Origin: Planotetraspora kaengkrachanensis
Lineage (GTDB): Bacteria > Actinomycetota > Actinomycetes > Streptosporangiales > Streptosporangiaceae
Reading direction: 5' to 3'
Length of the DNA stretch: 64,000 nucleotides
NCBI RefSeq assembly: GCF_016862895.1
Contig: NZ_BONV01000005.1
Location: 186,001-250,000, forward strand
Both the position numbers and the translations under genes were made by a program. Below the pieces are notes generated by a model. The model saw only the letters and a program-made list of their open reading frames with translations, ran no database searches and had not been told where the DNA came from. Shown piece by piece: positions 32,788 to 41,656 of this stretch. Position 1 is the first letter of the stretch; each line of letters opens with the position of its first letter.

Positions 32788-34256
32788 CGCGACTCCCCGG
32801 TGTTCACCGCGGCGCCCATGCCGATGTTGGCGTAGACGTCGGGACGGTTTCTGCGCAGACCCAGCCCCCACAGGACGCCCACCACGATGGCGGCGAAGTA
32901 CACGCCGGGCAGCACCCACCGGAGCGGGGAGTCCGGCGCCACGCCGAGCACGGTGTCGAAGTTGACCAGCGCGAGCGCGAGGACGACGAGCAGCAGGACC
33001 GCAGAGACGGCCGGCGCGATCCGGGTCCGCCAGGCGGACTCGCCGCCGGGGTTCTTGGCGAAGTAGGCGAACACGGCGACGGAGGTGGCCGTGAGCAGCA
33101 GCAGGATCCCCAGGCCGCCGAAGGACCCGACGGTGAAGAAGAGCTGGACGAGCGGGTCCGCGCCGGTGGCGGCGTAGACGGCGATGACGGCCACTCCGAC
33201 CACGCTCTGCGTGATCGAGCCGATGGCCGGCGCGCTGGTCGGCTGGGAGGTGCGGCCGAAGGAGGCGGGCAGGACCCGCTCCCTGCCGAGGGCGAAGATG
33301 TAGCGGGCGATCGTGTTGTGGAAGGCGATCAGCGCCGCGATGACGCTCGTGACGAACAGGACGGAGCCGATCGTCGCGACGGTCGACCCCAGGTGTTCGC
33401 CCGCCAGGCCGAACAGCAGCCCCGGCCCCTGCTCGCGTGAGGCGTCGGCGACCTTGTCCGAGCCGACGGGAACGGTCAGCGCCCAGGAGGACAGCGCGTA
33501 CAGCCCGGCGATGATGGCCAGCGCGACGTAGGTCGCGATCGGCACCGTGCGCCTGGGGTCCTTGGTCTCCTCGGAGAACACGACGGAGGACTCGAAGCCC
33601 GAGAAGGCCGCGACGCAGATCGCGACCACGCCGCCGATGCCGGGGACGAACAGGCTCGAGGGGTTGAAGACGTCGAGGCTGTACCCGGAGGCCGCCGGGT
33701 GCAGCAGACCGGCGATGTCGAAGACGACGATGACGGCGATCTCGGTGACCAGCAGGACCGACAGCACCCTGCCGTTCACGTCGACCCGCAGGAGGCCGAG
33801 GAATCCGGTCAGCGCCCAGACGACCAGTGCGATCACCCACCAGTCGGGGGTGATGCCGAACCAGTCGGCAAGCAGCGGCTGGGTGGCCGAGCCGATCACG
33901 CCGTAGAGGCCGACCTGGAGGGCGTTGTAGGCCAGGAGCGCCACCCAGGCGGTGGCCACGCCAACCGGGCGGCCGAGCCCCTTGGCGGTGTACGCGTAGA
34001 ACGCGCCGGCGTTGACGACGTGGCGGGCCATCGTGACGTACCCGATGGCGAAGACCGCGAGGATGGCGCCGAGCAGGATGAAGGCCAGCGGGACGCCCGT
34101 CACGCCCGTCGCGGCGTACGCGGTGGTCACCACGCCGGCGACGACGGTCAGCGGCGCGGCCGCCGAGATGACGAAGAAGACGACGGAGGGGATGCCGAGG
34201 CGGTCTCCGGCCAGTCCCGCCGAAGCGGCGACCGGCCTTTGCTCTGTTTGGGACAT
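32784..34256 (-). CDS. APC-family amino acid permease
   Basis: A 490-residue transporter with about 12-13 helices. The N-terminal GIPSVVFFVISAAAPLTVVAG is the APC substrate-binding helix region, and the ETKDPRRTVPIATYVA loop is diagnostic. The ATG at 34256 follows CGGGAG. It is the first gene of a minus-strand block (permease, GNAT, SDR, diaminopropionate lyase, M20), so it plausibly imports a diamino acid or its derivative. Upstream lie four copies of an 11-bp repeat. Confidence 0.92.
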   Translation of the reverse strand: MSQTEQRPVAASAGLAGDRLGIPSVVFFVISAAAPLTVVAGVVTTAYAATGVTGVPLAFILLGAILAVFAIGYVTMARHVVNAGAFYAYTAKGLGRPVGVATAWVALLAYNALQVGLYGVIGSATQPLLADWFGITPDWWVIALVVWALTGFLGLLRVDVNGRVLSVLLVTEIAVIVVFDIAGLLHPAASGYSLDVFNPSSLFVPGIGGVVAICVAAFSGFESSVVFSEETKDPRRTVPIATYVALAIIAGLYALSSWALTVPVGSDKVADASREQGPGLLFGLAGEHLGSTVATIGSVLFVTSVIAALIAFHNTIARYIFALGRERVLPASFGRTSQPTSAPAIGSITQSVVGVAVIAVYAATGADPLVQLFFTVGSFGGLGILLLLTATSVAVFAYFAKNPGGESAWRTRIAPAVSAVLLLVVLALALVNFDTVLGVAPDSPLRWVLPGVYFAAIVVGVLWGLGLRRNRPDVYANIGMGAAVNTGESR

Positions 34257-34464
34257 CAGGGGAACTCCCGGAGGGGTGGGGGGTGGGTTCGTGCTGCCTG
34301 AGCGGTCAGCTCCTGAAGCGGCGCCGGGATGACGGCTGTGGAGGCCGGCGACGACAAGATCGGCCTCAGTCACGGTTGGTGATCGTAAATCGAATTCGTG
34401 CGCATGTCATCAGTGAATGGACCCCGCCGTAACCCCACCCCCGCCCTTGGGGGTGATGATCGGG

Positions 34465-34613
34465 TGATCATGCACAAGCGCCCCCCACCCTTGGGGTGAT
34501 CATGCACAGGTTCGGGTCCGCACCCGCCCACCTGCGGATACACCCGACGTGATCATGCACGGATTCGGAGAAATGCCCGCTGACCTGCGGCTCCGCCAAT
34601 GGTGATCATGCAC
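34465..34613. repeat. Four direct copies of TGATCATGCAC
   Basis: Identical 11-mers lie at 34465-34475, 34497-34507, 34550-34560 and 34603-34613, all in the same orientation. Start-to-start spacings are 32, 53 and 53 bp, and each is preceded by G or GG. The gap 34257-34734 (478 bp) between the TetR and permease genes holds no supported gene, so this is a non-coding repeat cluster. Partial repeats of the spacer sequence (a CACCTGCGG / GACCTGCGG element) accompany the last two copies. Confidence 0.85.
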
Positions 34614-34734
34614 AAAATCCGCGGACATTCTCGTTTGCGACCGTGGAGCTCTCCGCGGCGATCGGCGGAAATCGTCGATCCCCTGCCCGACCCGCCGTCA
34701 GTCCCGCCGGGCCGCGGCCGGGCCGGGAGGCGGG

Positions 34735-35421
34735 TCAGCCGGCGACGACGCCGTCCAGGATGCGCTCGATTCCCTGGGCGAACGTCCGTTCCGCCCGGTC
34801 GCCGGCGTGCGGTCCCTTGGCCTCGCGCATCACGTGGGCGACCCGCGGATATCGGTCGCCCGCCGCGATGGCGTCCCCGTACGACCCCTGCTCGGCCATC
34901 CAGCGGTTCATGTCGAGGCCCGATGCCCGCACGGCCAGCTCGCCCAGCACGGCCCCGGTGATGAACAGCCGCACGGTGTCGACGGCGGTGAGCATCTCGT
35001 CGGCGTCCAGACCGAGGCCGTCGACGGCGGTCAGCCAGCTCTCCAGCCAGCGCAGACTGCCGGGCCCGATGTTGGGCCTGGATGCCTGCACGGCCGCGAG
35101 CCATGGGTGGCGGAGCATGACCGCGCGCGTGGTGTCGGCGAGGGTCCGCAGGTCGGCGCGCCGGTCGCCGGTGGGATCGGGGGGCGGCTGCTCCCGCGCG
35201 ACGGCGTCGACCATGAGGTCGAGCAGATCGTCCTTGCTTGCCAGGTAGCGGTACAGGGACGCGGTGCCCGCGCCCAGGTCGGCGGCGACCCTGCGCATGG
35301 ACACGGCGTCGATGCCCTCGGTGTCGGCGATGCGCACGGCGGCGGCCGCGACGGCGGCGCGGCTGTGCGCGGGGCGGGGGCCGCGTGCGGCCTGTTCCGG
35401 CCGGGCCCAGATCGGTTCCAT
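34735..35421 (-). CDS. TetR-family regulator
   Basis: A 228-residue regulator with the HTH at about 25-75 (VSMRRVAADLGAGTASLYRYLASKDDLLDLM) and a TetR_C-type effector domain. It is divergent from a flavin monooxygenase gene, and a long inverted repeat of two 13-bp boxes lies between them. This is the usual layout for a repressor controlling a drug- or metabolite-modifying enzyme. Confidence 0.92.
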   Translation of the reverse strand: MEPIWARPEQAARGPRPAHSRAAVAAAAVRIADTEGIDAVSMRRVAADLGAGTASLYRYLASKDDLLDLMVDAVAREQPPPDPTGDRRADLRTLADTTRAVMLRHPWLAAVQASRPNIGPGSLRWLESWLTAVDGLGLDADEMLTAVDTVRLFITGAVLGELAVRASGLDMNRWMAEQGSYGDAIAAGDRYPRVAHVMREAKGPHAGDRAERTFAQGIERILDGVVAG

Positions 35422-35427
35422 TGCGAG

Positions 35428-35473
35428 CAGTGTACGCAGTGGCCTATGGTCGTCCCATTAACTGCGAACACTG
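35428..35473. promoter_or_regulatory. Inverted 13-bp boxes, probable TetR operator
   Basis: CAGTGTACGCAGT (35428-35440) and ACTGCGAACACTG (35461-35473) are inverted copies matching at 12 of 13 positions, separated by 20 bp. They lie between the TetR start (35421) and the monooxygenase start (35495). The region also contains both promoters. Confidence 0.65.
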
Positions 35474-35494
35474 TTCCGGGTTTTGGAGGTCGGG

Positions 35495-37081
35495 ATGGAC
35501 GTCGACGTCGTGGTGGCGGGCGCGGGGCCGGTGGGCCTGATGCTCGCGTGCGAACTGCGGCTGGCCGGAGTGCCGGTCCTGGTCCTCGAACGCGGGGCGG
35601 AACCGGACCACGCGCTCAAGGCCGGCGCGATGGGAGCCAGGTCGATCAACGCGCCCTCGGCGGACGCGTTCCACAGACGCGGCCTGCTGGAGGCGGTGCG
35701 CGAGGCCGCGCTCTGGTGGTACGAGCCGGACCCCCGAACCCTCCGAGCGGCCCGGGACGCCGCCGAGTCACGGACCGGCGCTCCGCGAGACCGCCGAGCC
35801 CAGGACGCGGACGCCGCGCGCCTCACGCCGCCGGACGGCCCCGCGTTCGCGGGACACTTCGCCGGCATCCCGGTCCGCGCCGACCGGCTCGACCCCGCCG
35901 ACCGCGACCTCGCGGGCCACACCCTCGGCGGCGGGGCGATCAGCCAGTTCGCCCTGGAGGAGATCCTGGCCCGCCGGGCGGCGTCGCTGGGCGCCGAGAT
36001 CCGGCGGGGCACGCCGCTGACCGGCCTGGCGGCCGACGCGGACGGCGTGAGCGTGTTCGCCGGCGGCGAGGTCGTGCGCACGGGCTGGCTGGCCGGGTGC
36101 GACGGGGGCCGCAGCACGGTGCGCACGCTGGCGGATTTCACCTTCCCCGGCACCGACGCGGAGTTCCTCGGCCGCCAGGCGATGGTGGAGTTCGCCGGCC
36201 CGTCCCGGCTTCCCCTCGGCGACTGGGTCCGCACGGCGGCGGGCGCGTACGTCCACGGACCCGTTCCCGGGCGGGTCCACACCGTGGAGTACGGGCACGC
36301 GCACGACAGGGACACGCCGGTGACGGCCGAGGAGATGCGGGCGAGCCTGCTGCGCGTGTCCGGCATCGACGTCGAGATCACCAAGGTGCTCGTGGGCACC
36401 CGTTACGGCGACGCGACCAGGCAGGCCGCCACCTACCGCAGAGGCAGGGTGGTGCTGGCCGGCGACGCCGCGCACATCCACTCCCCGGCCGGCGGGCAGG
36501 GGCTCAACCTGGGCATCGGCGACGCCATGAACCTCGGATGGAAGCTGGCGGCGACGGTGCGGGGATGGGCTCCCGACGGCCTGCTCGACACCTACACGGC
36601 CGAGCGGCACCCGGTCGGCGCCCGGGTACAGGGCTGGAGCGACGCCCAGACCGCCCTCGGCCGAGCCGACGCCCGCACCGCGGCGTTGCGGAAGGTGATG
36701 GGGGAACTGCTGGACACCACCTGTGGTGCGACCTACGTGCTCAAGCAGATCTCGGGCCTCGGGCAGCGCTACGACCTCCCCGGGGACCATCCCTTGATCG
36801 GGCTCCCGGCGCCGGACCTGTCCCTCCCGGACGGCACGCGCCTGGCCGGGCACTGCCGTCCCGGCCGGGCGCTGCTGGTGACGGGAGAGGACGACCACGG
36901 CGTACGGGCGCTCGCGGGCGCCTGGGCGGATCGCCTGACCGTGGTCACGGCGGAGCCGGGTCTGTCGATGCTGGTGCGTCCCGATGGTCACGTCGCGTGG
37001 GCCGCCGACGGCGGCTGCGACCCCGCCTCGGCGGAGCGGGCGCTCCACACCTGGCTCGGCGTGCCGGAGTCCCATGTCTGA
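35495..37081 (+). CDS. FAD-dependent aromatic hydroxylase (class A flavin monooxygenase)
   Basis: A 528-residue enzyme starting at the ATG at 35495, which follows GGAGG. The dinucleotide motif GAGPVGLMLACEL is at about 8-20, the second FAD motif is LAGDAAHIHSPAGGQGLNLG, and the C-terminal 110 residues form the thioredoxin-like domain of PheA/MhpA/Rox-type enzymes. Relatives hydroxylate phenols, polyketides or antibiotics such as rifampicin. The divergent TetR gene suggests inducible expression by its aromatic substrate. Confidence 0.9.
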   Translation: MDVDVVVAGAGPVGLMLACELRLAGVPVLVLERGAEPDHALKAGAMGARSINAPSADAFHRRGLLEAVREAALWWYEPDPRTLRAARDAAESRTGAPRDRRAQDADAARLTPPDGPAFAGHFAGIPVRADRLDPADRDLAGHTLGGGAISQFALEEILARRAASLGAEIRRGTPLTGLAADADGVSVFAGGEVVRTGWLAGCDGGRSTVRTLADFTFPGTDAEFLGRQAMVEFAGPSRLPLGDWVRTAAGAYVHGPVPGRVHTVEYGHAHDRDTPVTAEEMRASLLRVSGIDVEITKVLVGTRYGDATRQAATYRRGRVVLAGDAAHIHSPAGGQGLNLGIGDAMNLGWKLAATVRGWAPDGLLDTYTAERHPVGARVQGWSDAQTALGRADARTAALRKVMGELLDTTCGATYVLKQISGLGQRYDLPGDHPLIGLPAPDLSLPDGTRLAGHCRPGRALLVTGEDDHGVRALAGAWADRLTVVTAEPGLSMLVRPDGHVAWAADGGCDPASAERALHTWLGVPESHV

Positions 37082-37231
37082 CCACGCGTGGGGCGGTCCT
37101 CCGCACGAGCCGGACCGAACACGCCACGTGGGCGGGGATCAGACCGCCCCCATGCCGTAGCCTCGCGGAATGAGGGCTCTCCCCCGCCGGACGGGTGTCC
37201 GCGCAGGTCGGCACGTGGAAGCGAGGAGCTG

Positions 37232-38647
37232 ATGGACGCGGTGGTGAGGACCTCCGCAGGAACGGTGCGGGGCGTCGCCCGGGACGATGTCGCCGTCTTC
37301 CGGGGCATCCCCTTCGCGGTCGCGCCGGAGGGGCCGCTGCGTTTCCGCGGGCCCGTCCGCGTCAGATCCTGGGACGGCGTCAGGGACGCCCTCGAGTTCG
37401 GGTCCGCGCCGCCCCAGTCTCCGCCCCTGCCGGGGATGCCGGCGATCTGGCAGCCGGGCGACGGGCTCGACTGCCTGACGGTGAACGTCTGGACGCCGGG
37501 CCCGGGCGCCGCGGGTCTGCCCGTCATGGTCTGGATCTACGGCGGCGCGTGGCAGTCGGGCTCCGCCGGCCAGCCCGGATACGACGGCACCACGATCGCC
37601 CGCGCCGGGGTCGTGGTGGTCACCTTCAACTACCGCGTCGGCTTCGAGGGTTTCGGCCGCCTGCCGGGGGCTCCGGCCAACCGCGGCCTGCTCGACCAGA
37701 TCGCCGCTCTGGAATGGGTCCAGGCCGAGATCGGGGCCTTCGGCGGCGACCCGGGCAACGTCACCGTCTTCGGCGAGTCCGCGGGCGCGGGCTCGGTGGC
37801 GGTGCTCGTCGCGGCGCCCGCCGCTCGCGGGCTGTTCCGGAGGGCGATCGCGCAGAGCGTGCCGGCGGGCTCGCTCACGGAGGAGGAGGCCGAGCAGGTC
37901 ACCGGGCTCATCGCGGAGGAGGCCGGGGTGGAGCCCACGTGGGAGGGCTTCGCGGGGCTCACCCCCGAGGCGATCCTGCGCGTCCAGAACGTGCGCCTGC
38001 CGGGACACGACGCGGGCATCACCCCCTTCGGCCCGGTCATCGACGGCGACCTGGTCGCGGGCCAGCCGTGGGAGGCGATCGGCGACGGCCACGAGGTCGA
38101 TCTCATCTGCGGGTTCACCCACGAGGAGTTCCAGCTGTTCAGCTCGGCGGCCGACATGACCGCCATCGATCTCGGTTCCGTGGCCGCGTCGTTCGGTCTC
38201 GGACCTGGCGCGGTCGACGCCTATCGCGCCGCTCATCCCGGCCACGACGAGGCCGCCCTGTTCTCGGTGATGATGTCGGACGCGCTGTTCCGCATGCCGT
38301 CGACCTGGGTGGCCGAGGCGCACGCGCGGGCGGGCGGCCGCACCTGGCTGTACGACTTCGCCTGGCGGAGCCCGCTCTTCGGCGCCTGCCACGCCCTCGA
38401 TGTGCCGTTCACGTTCGGCGACGGCGACACCCCCATGGCGGCCTGGCTCCTCGGTGCGCCGCCGCCCGCCGACTTCGCCGTCCTTTCGGAGCAAATCAGG
38501 AGGGCCTGGACGGCCTTCGCCGCCACCGGCGACCCGGGCTGGCCGCGCTTCGACCTCGAGGGCCGCCGCACCCGGATCTGGGACGTCCCGCCCTCCGACG
38601 TCCCCTATCCCCTGGCCGCCTCGGCCGAGATCTGGTCGGGCTCCTGA
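37232..38647 (+). CDS. Type-B carboxylesterase
   Basis: A 471-residue esterase with the ATG at 37232 after GAGGAG. The oxyanion motif lies in MVWIYGGAWQSGS, the nucleophile elbow is VFGESAGAGSV, and the acid/base residues fall in the FTHEEF and ACHALDVPF segments. It has no signal peptide. It follows the flavin monooxygenase gene by 150 bp in the same direction, so joint action on an ester-containing aromatic compound is possible. Confidence 0.9.
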   Translation: MDAVVRTSAGTVRGVARDDVAVFRGIPFAVAPEGPLRFRGPVRVRSWDGVRDALEFGSAPPQSPPLPGMPAIWQPGDGLDCLTVNVWTPGPGAAGLPVMVWIYGGAWQSGSAGQPGYDGTTIARAGVVVVTFNYRVGFEGFGRLPGAPANRGLLDQIAALEWVQAEIGAFGGDPGNVTVFGESAGAGSVAVLVAAPAARGLFRRAIAQSVPAGSLTEEEAEQVTGLIAEEAGVEPTWEGFAGLTPEAILRVQNVRLPGHDAGITPFGPVIDGDLVAGQPWEAIGDGHEVDLICGFTHEEFQLFSSAADMTAIDLGSVAASFGLGPGAVDAYRAAHPGHDEAALFSVMMSDALFRMPSTWVAEAHARAGGRTWLYDFAWRSPLFGACHALDVPFTFGDGDTPMAAWLLGAPPPADFAVLSEQIRRAWTAFAATGDPGWPRFDLEGRRTRIWDVPPSDVPYPLAASAEIWSGS

Positions 38648-38679
38648 CGGGGGACCTGGTGCAGGCCGCTGTGCGGCGG

Positions 38680-39492
38680 CTATCCGCCTGACCAGTCGCG
38701 GTGCGCGGGCCTGGTGCCGATGACGGCGGTGGCGTCCAGGTCGCCGGACGCCGCCACCCGTGGCACCAGGCCACCGCGCGCGACCGCCTCGGCGGTCGTC
38801 CGGGCCTGCCGCTCGCTCGTCTCGACGAGCAGACGCCCGCCCGGCGCCAGCCACGGCGCGGCACCGGCGACCAGTCGCCGCACGACGTCGAGCCCGTCCG
38901 CGCCGCCGTCGAGCGCCATGTGCGGCTCGTGGACGCGCGCCTCCGGGGGCAGCAGCCCGATCGCCCGGGTGGGCACGTACGGCGGACTGGCGACGAGGAC
39001 GTCGACGCGGCCACGCAGGGCGGCCGGCAGCGCCTCGTAGAGGTCGCCTTCGTGCACCCGGCCGCCGTAGGGCGCGAGATTGCGCCGGGCGCACCGCACC
39101 GCGACGGGGTCGATGTCCGCGGCGTGCACCTCGGGCCGGTCCAGGGTCGCCGCCAGCGCGGCGGCCATCGCGCCCGATCCGCAGCACAGGTCGACGACCA
39201 CGGCCTCCGGAGGGGCCAGGGCGGCGGCCTGGCTGATGAGGAACTCGGTGCGCGGACGGGGCACGAAGACCCCGGGTTCCACGGCGACGCGCAGCCCGTA
39301 GAACTCCGCCCAGCCGAGGACGTGCTCGAGAGGGAGTCCCGCCACCCTGCGGTCGACCATGGCGGCGACCTCGCCGGGTACGCGGGCGGTGGAGACGATC
39401 AGCTCCGCCTCGTCCTCGGCGAAGACGCAACCGGCGGCGCGCAGCCTGGTGACGATGGCGGGAAGAGTAAGCGGAGAGGAGGAAGCCGACAT
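38680..39492 (-). CDS. PrmC-related putative N5-glutamine methyltransferase
   Basis: A 270-residue SAM-dependent enzyme. The HemK-like N-terminal helical part ends at FVPRPRTEFL, the SAM motif is VVDLCCGSGAMAAALA, and the catalytic tetrapeptide is SPPY (VASPPYVPT) rather than the usual NPPY. This matches the actinobacterial PrmC-related paralogue group, not the release-factor methylase itself, which normally sits beside prfA. The target protein is unknown. The ATG is preceded by GAAAGG. Confidence 0.87.
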   Translation of the reverse strand: MSASSSPLTLPAIVTRLRAAGCVFAEDEAELIVSTARVPGEVAAMVDRRVAGLPLEHVLGWAEFYGLRVAVEPGVFVPRPRTEFLISQAAALAPPEAVVVDLCCGSGAMAAALAATLDRPEVHAADIDPVAVRCARRNLAPYGGRVHEGDLYEALPAALRGRVDVLVASPPYVPTRAIGLLPPEARVHEPHMALDGGADGLDVVRRLVAGAAPWLAPGGRLLVETSERQARTTAEAVARGGLVPRVAASGDLDATAVIGTRPAHRDWSGG

Positions 39493-39833
39493 TGGGGAGC
39501 CTTTCGGGATGCCGATGGGGCTCCCTCGGTCACCTGTCCTCGGGTGACCGTGCGTCCGTATGAGGGAGCACCCGACCTGACACAGCGGTAATGGGTCTCA
39601 CCTCCTCGGACGGTCCTGCGATCGCCGCAACGCTACCAGAGCCCGTCGAAGCCCCCGGATCCCGCGGCCCCGATCCCCTGCACGACGCCTGCTCACAGAG
39701 GATTGCCGGTCCGAATCCCGCCGCGATTAGCGGTCCGATGGCCGCCGGGCCCGCGGCACACGTCCGTCCTAGGTTCTCCCTCATGAAGATCCCCTTCCGA
39801 GCCCGGAGGGGGGCCGATGAGGAAAGGACCTCC
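39493..39833. other. Divergent intergenic region, no supported gene
   Basis: This 341-bp gap separates the PrmC-like gene (minus) and an SDR gene (plus). An open frame extends the SDR gene upstream (possible ATG at 39783) but has no homologous content. I see no strong palindrome or RNA. It should hold both promoters. Confidence 0.5.
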
Positions 39834-40640
39834 ATGGATCTGCAGCTTTCCGGCCGTGTCGCCGTCGTCACCGGCGCCTCCAAGGGCATCGGCCTGGCCG
39901 TCACGCGCACATTGCTCGCCGAGGGCGTGCGCGTCGTGGCCGCCTCGCGCAAGAGCACTCCGGAACTGGAGGCGCTCGGCGGCGACTCGCTGGTCCACGT
40001 GCCGGTCGACCTGATGGACCCCGAGGCGCCCGGTCAGGTCGTGGCGCGGGCGGTGGCGGAGTGGGGCGGACTCGACATCCTGGTGAACAACGCCGGCGGA
40101 CCGCCGCCCGGTGTGGCGTTGCCGCGCATGTCGTTCCTCACCCCCGGTGACGAGGACTGGCGGGTGATGTTCGAGTTCAACCTGTTCTCGGCCGTCCGCG
40201 CCCTTCGCGCCGCCATCCCGGCGATGCTCGGCCGCGGCGGGGGTTCGATCGTCAACGTCTCGTCGGGGAGCGCCCGGCAGCCCGCCCCGATGAACGTCGA
40301 CTACAACGCCGCCAAGGCGGCCCTGAACAACCTGACCAAGGCGCTGTCGGAGGAGTTCGCGCCGCAGGGCGTCCGGGTGAACACCGTGTCTCCGGGGCCC
40401 GTGCGGACGGCGTGGTGGACCGAGGAGGGCGGCGCGGCCGACATCATCGCCGCTCAGGCGGGCACCGACCGCGACACCGTGATGGACTCCGTCGCGCCGG
40501 AGATGATGCGGCTGTCGACCGGGCGGCTGGTCGAACCCCAGGAGGTGGCCGACGTGGTCGCCCTGCTCGTCTCACCGCTTTCCGCGAGCACGACGGGCGC
40601 GGACTTCGCCGTCGACGGCGGATTCCTCAAGGAGATCTGA
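39834..40640 (+). CDS. SDR-family oxidoreductase
   Basis: A 268-residue classical SDR: TGASKGIG at about 13-20, LVNNAGGPPPG, Ser in VNVSSGSAR, and YNAAKAALNNLTKAL with Tyr and Lys; it ends GADFAVDGGFLKEI. The ATG at 39834 follows GGAAAGGACC. Sequence style resembles bacterial 3-oxoacyl-reductase-like enzymes; substrate unknown. It converges on the pentapeptide-repeat gene with a 7-bp gap. Confidence 0.9.
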   Translation: MDLQLSGRVAVVTGASKGIGLAVTRTLLAEGVRVVAASRKSTPELEALGGDSLVHVPVDLMDPEAPGQVVARAVAEWGGLDILVNNAGGPPPGVALPRMSFLTPGDEDWRVMFEFNLFSAVRALRAAIPAMLGRGGGSIVNVSSGSARQPAPMNVDYNAAKAALNNLTKALSEEFAPQGVRVNTVSPGPVRTAWWTEEGGAADIIAAQAGTDRDTVMDSVAPEMMRLSTGRLVEPQEVADVVALLVSPLSASTTGADFAVDGGFLKEI

Positions 40641-40647
40641 CCGGCGG

Positions 40648-41526
40648 CTACCAGTGGGCGGGGCGGGCCAGGCGACCTGGCAGCCTGGTCGCCGCGTCGC
40701 CCCTGGCCGCGTTGAGCTGCGACTGGGTGAGGAAGACGGCGTCCGTGAGGTCGGCTCCGCTCAGGTCGGCGTCGCGGAAGTCGGCGCCGATCAGGTCGGC
40801 CGATCGGAGGTCGGCGTTCCTGAGGTCGGCCGCGATGAGGTAGGCGCCGCGGAGGTTGGCGCCGCGCAGGTCGGCGCCTTTCAGGTTCGCCCCGATGAGA
40901 TCCGCTCCTCTGCGGTTCTTCCTCCGCCCCGGGATTCCGGCCCGGACGAGCTCGCTCGTGCGCAGCAGCAGGGTGTTGACCCGGTCCCGGTGCCCGGCGA
41001 CGTCCAGCGCCGTGAGCTCGTCCGGGTCGCCGAGGGTGAGGCGCTCGGTCTCGTCGAACGCCTCGCGCAGGTCGTCGTGGACGGGCCCGGCGGCGGGCAG
41101 GGTCAACGCCTCGGCGAGGTACCAGAGGAGCTCATGGAGCTGACGCATGACCGGGAAGACGGCGAACATCCGCCGGGCCGTCCCCGGCGTCCCGCGCCAG
41201 TCCCGTCCCTCGAAGGTGACCTGGGAGACCTTCTGGCCGGCGCCGAAGCAGTCGAAGACGGTGCAGCCGGAGAACCCTCGCTGCCGCAGCTCGGAGTGGA
41301 CGCCGCAGCGGAAGTCGGCCTGCAGGTTGGGACAGGGGTCGCCCGCCTTCTTGCTGATCGCGAAATCGGACGACGCCGCGAACGGCAGCGCGACGCAGCA
41401 GAGGGCGAAGCAGCTTCCGCAGTCGGCCTGCAGCTCAGGGCGGACCGGCGTTCCGGACTTGTCTGACAACGTGCGCGCTCCCCGTTCCGACACGATGCTC
41501 GAGATGACACACCATTCTCCCAGCAC
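40648..41526 (-). CDS. Pentapeptide-repeat protein with Cys-rich N-terminus
   Basis: A 292-residue protein of two parts. Residues about 34-100 hold nine Cys in [25 protein letters not shown] and [13 protein letters not shown], suggesting metal or Fe-S binding. A helical linker follows (about 100-200), and residues about 206-275 are A(D/N)Lxx pentapeptide repeats that form a right-handed beta-helix ([20 protein letters not shown]). The architecture is cytoplasmic, with no signal peptide. DNA-mimic Qnr-type function is not implied; the Cys domain suggests a redox- or metal-responsive scaffold. Confidence 0.85.
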   Translation of the reverse strand: MLGEWCVISSIVSERGARTLSDKSGTPVRPELQADCGSCFALCCVALPFAASSDFAISKKAGDPCPNLQADFRCGVHSELRQRGFSGCTVFDCFGAGQKVSQVTFEGRDWRGTPGTARRMFAVFPVMRQLHELLWYLAEALTLPAAGPVHDDLREAFDETERLTLGDPDELTALDVAGHRDRVNTLLLRTSELVRAGIPGRRKNRRGADLIGANLKGADLRGANLRGAYLIAADLRNADLRSADLIGADFRDADLSGADLTDAVFLTQSQLNAARGDAATRLPGRLARPAHW

Positions 41527-41602
41527 CGTTCTCCCGTCCGTCCCCGGCCCATGAACGGGGACGGGCAGGGCGCCGTGTCCACAACGGCGTCCCTGCCCGG
41601 AC

Positions 41603-41633
41603 GGGGCGCCGCGCCGGCTTTGGGCGGCGCCCC
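41603..41633 (-). terminator. Terminator after the arabinose operon
   Basis: GGGGCGCCGC (41603-41612) and its exact complement (41624-41633) enclose an 11-nt loop, 24 nt beyond the araA stop. A short perfect palindrome, GGCGGATATCCGCC (41641-41654), lies between. Both are downstream of the minus-strand ara operon. Confidence 0.6.
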
Positions 41634-41656
41634 TGGAGGTGGCGGATATCCGCCGG

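Noticed and set aside
34441-34620. CRISPR array
   Set aside because: The four repeat units are only 11 bp long, spacing is irregular (32, 53, 53) and spacers are partly repeated. No cas gene is nearby.
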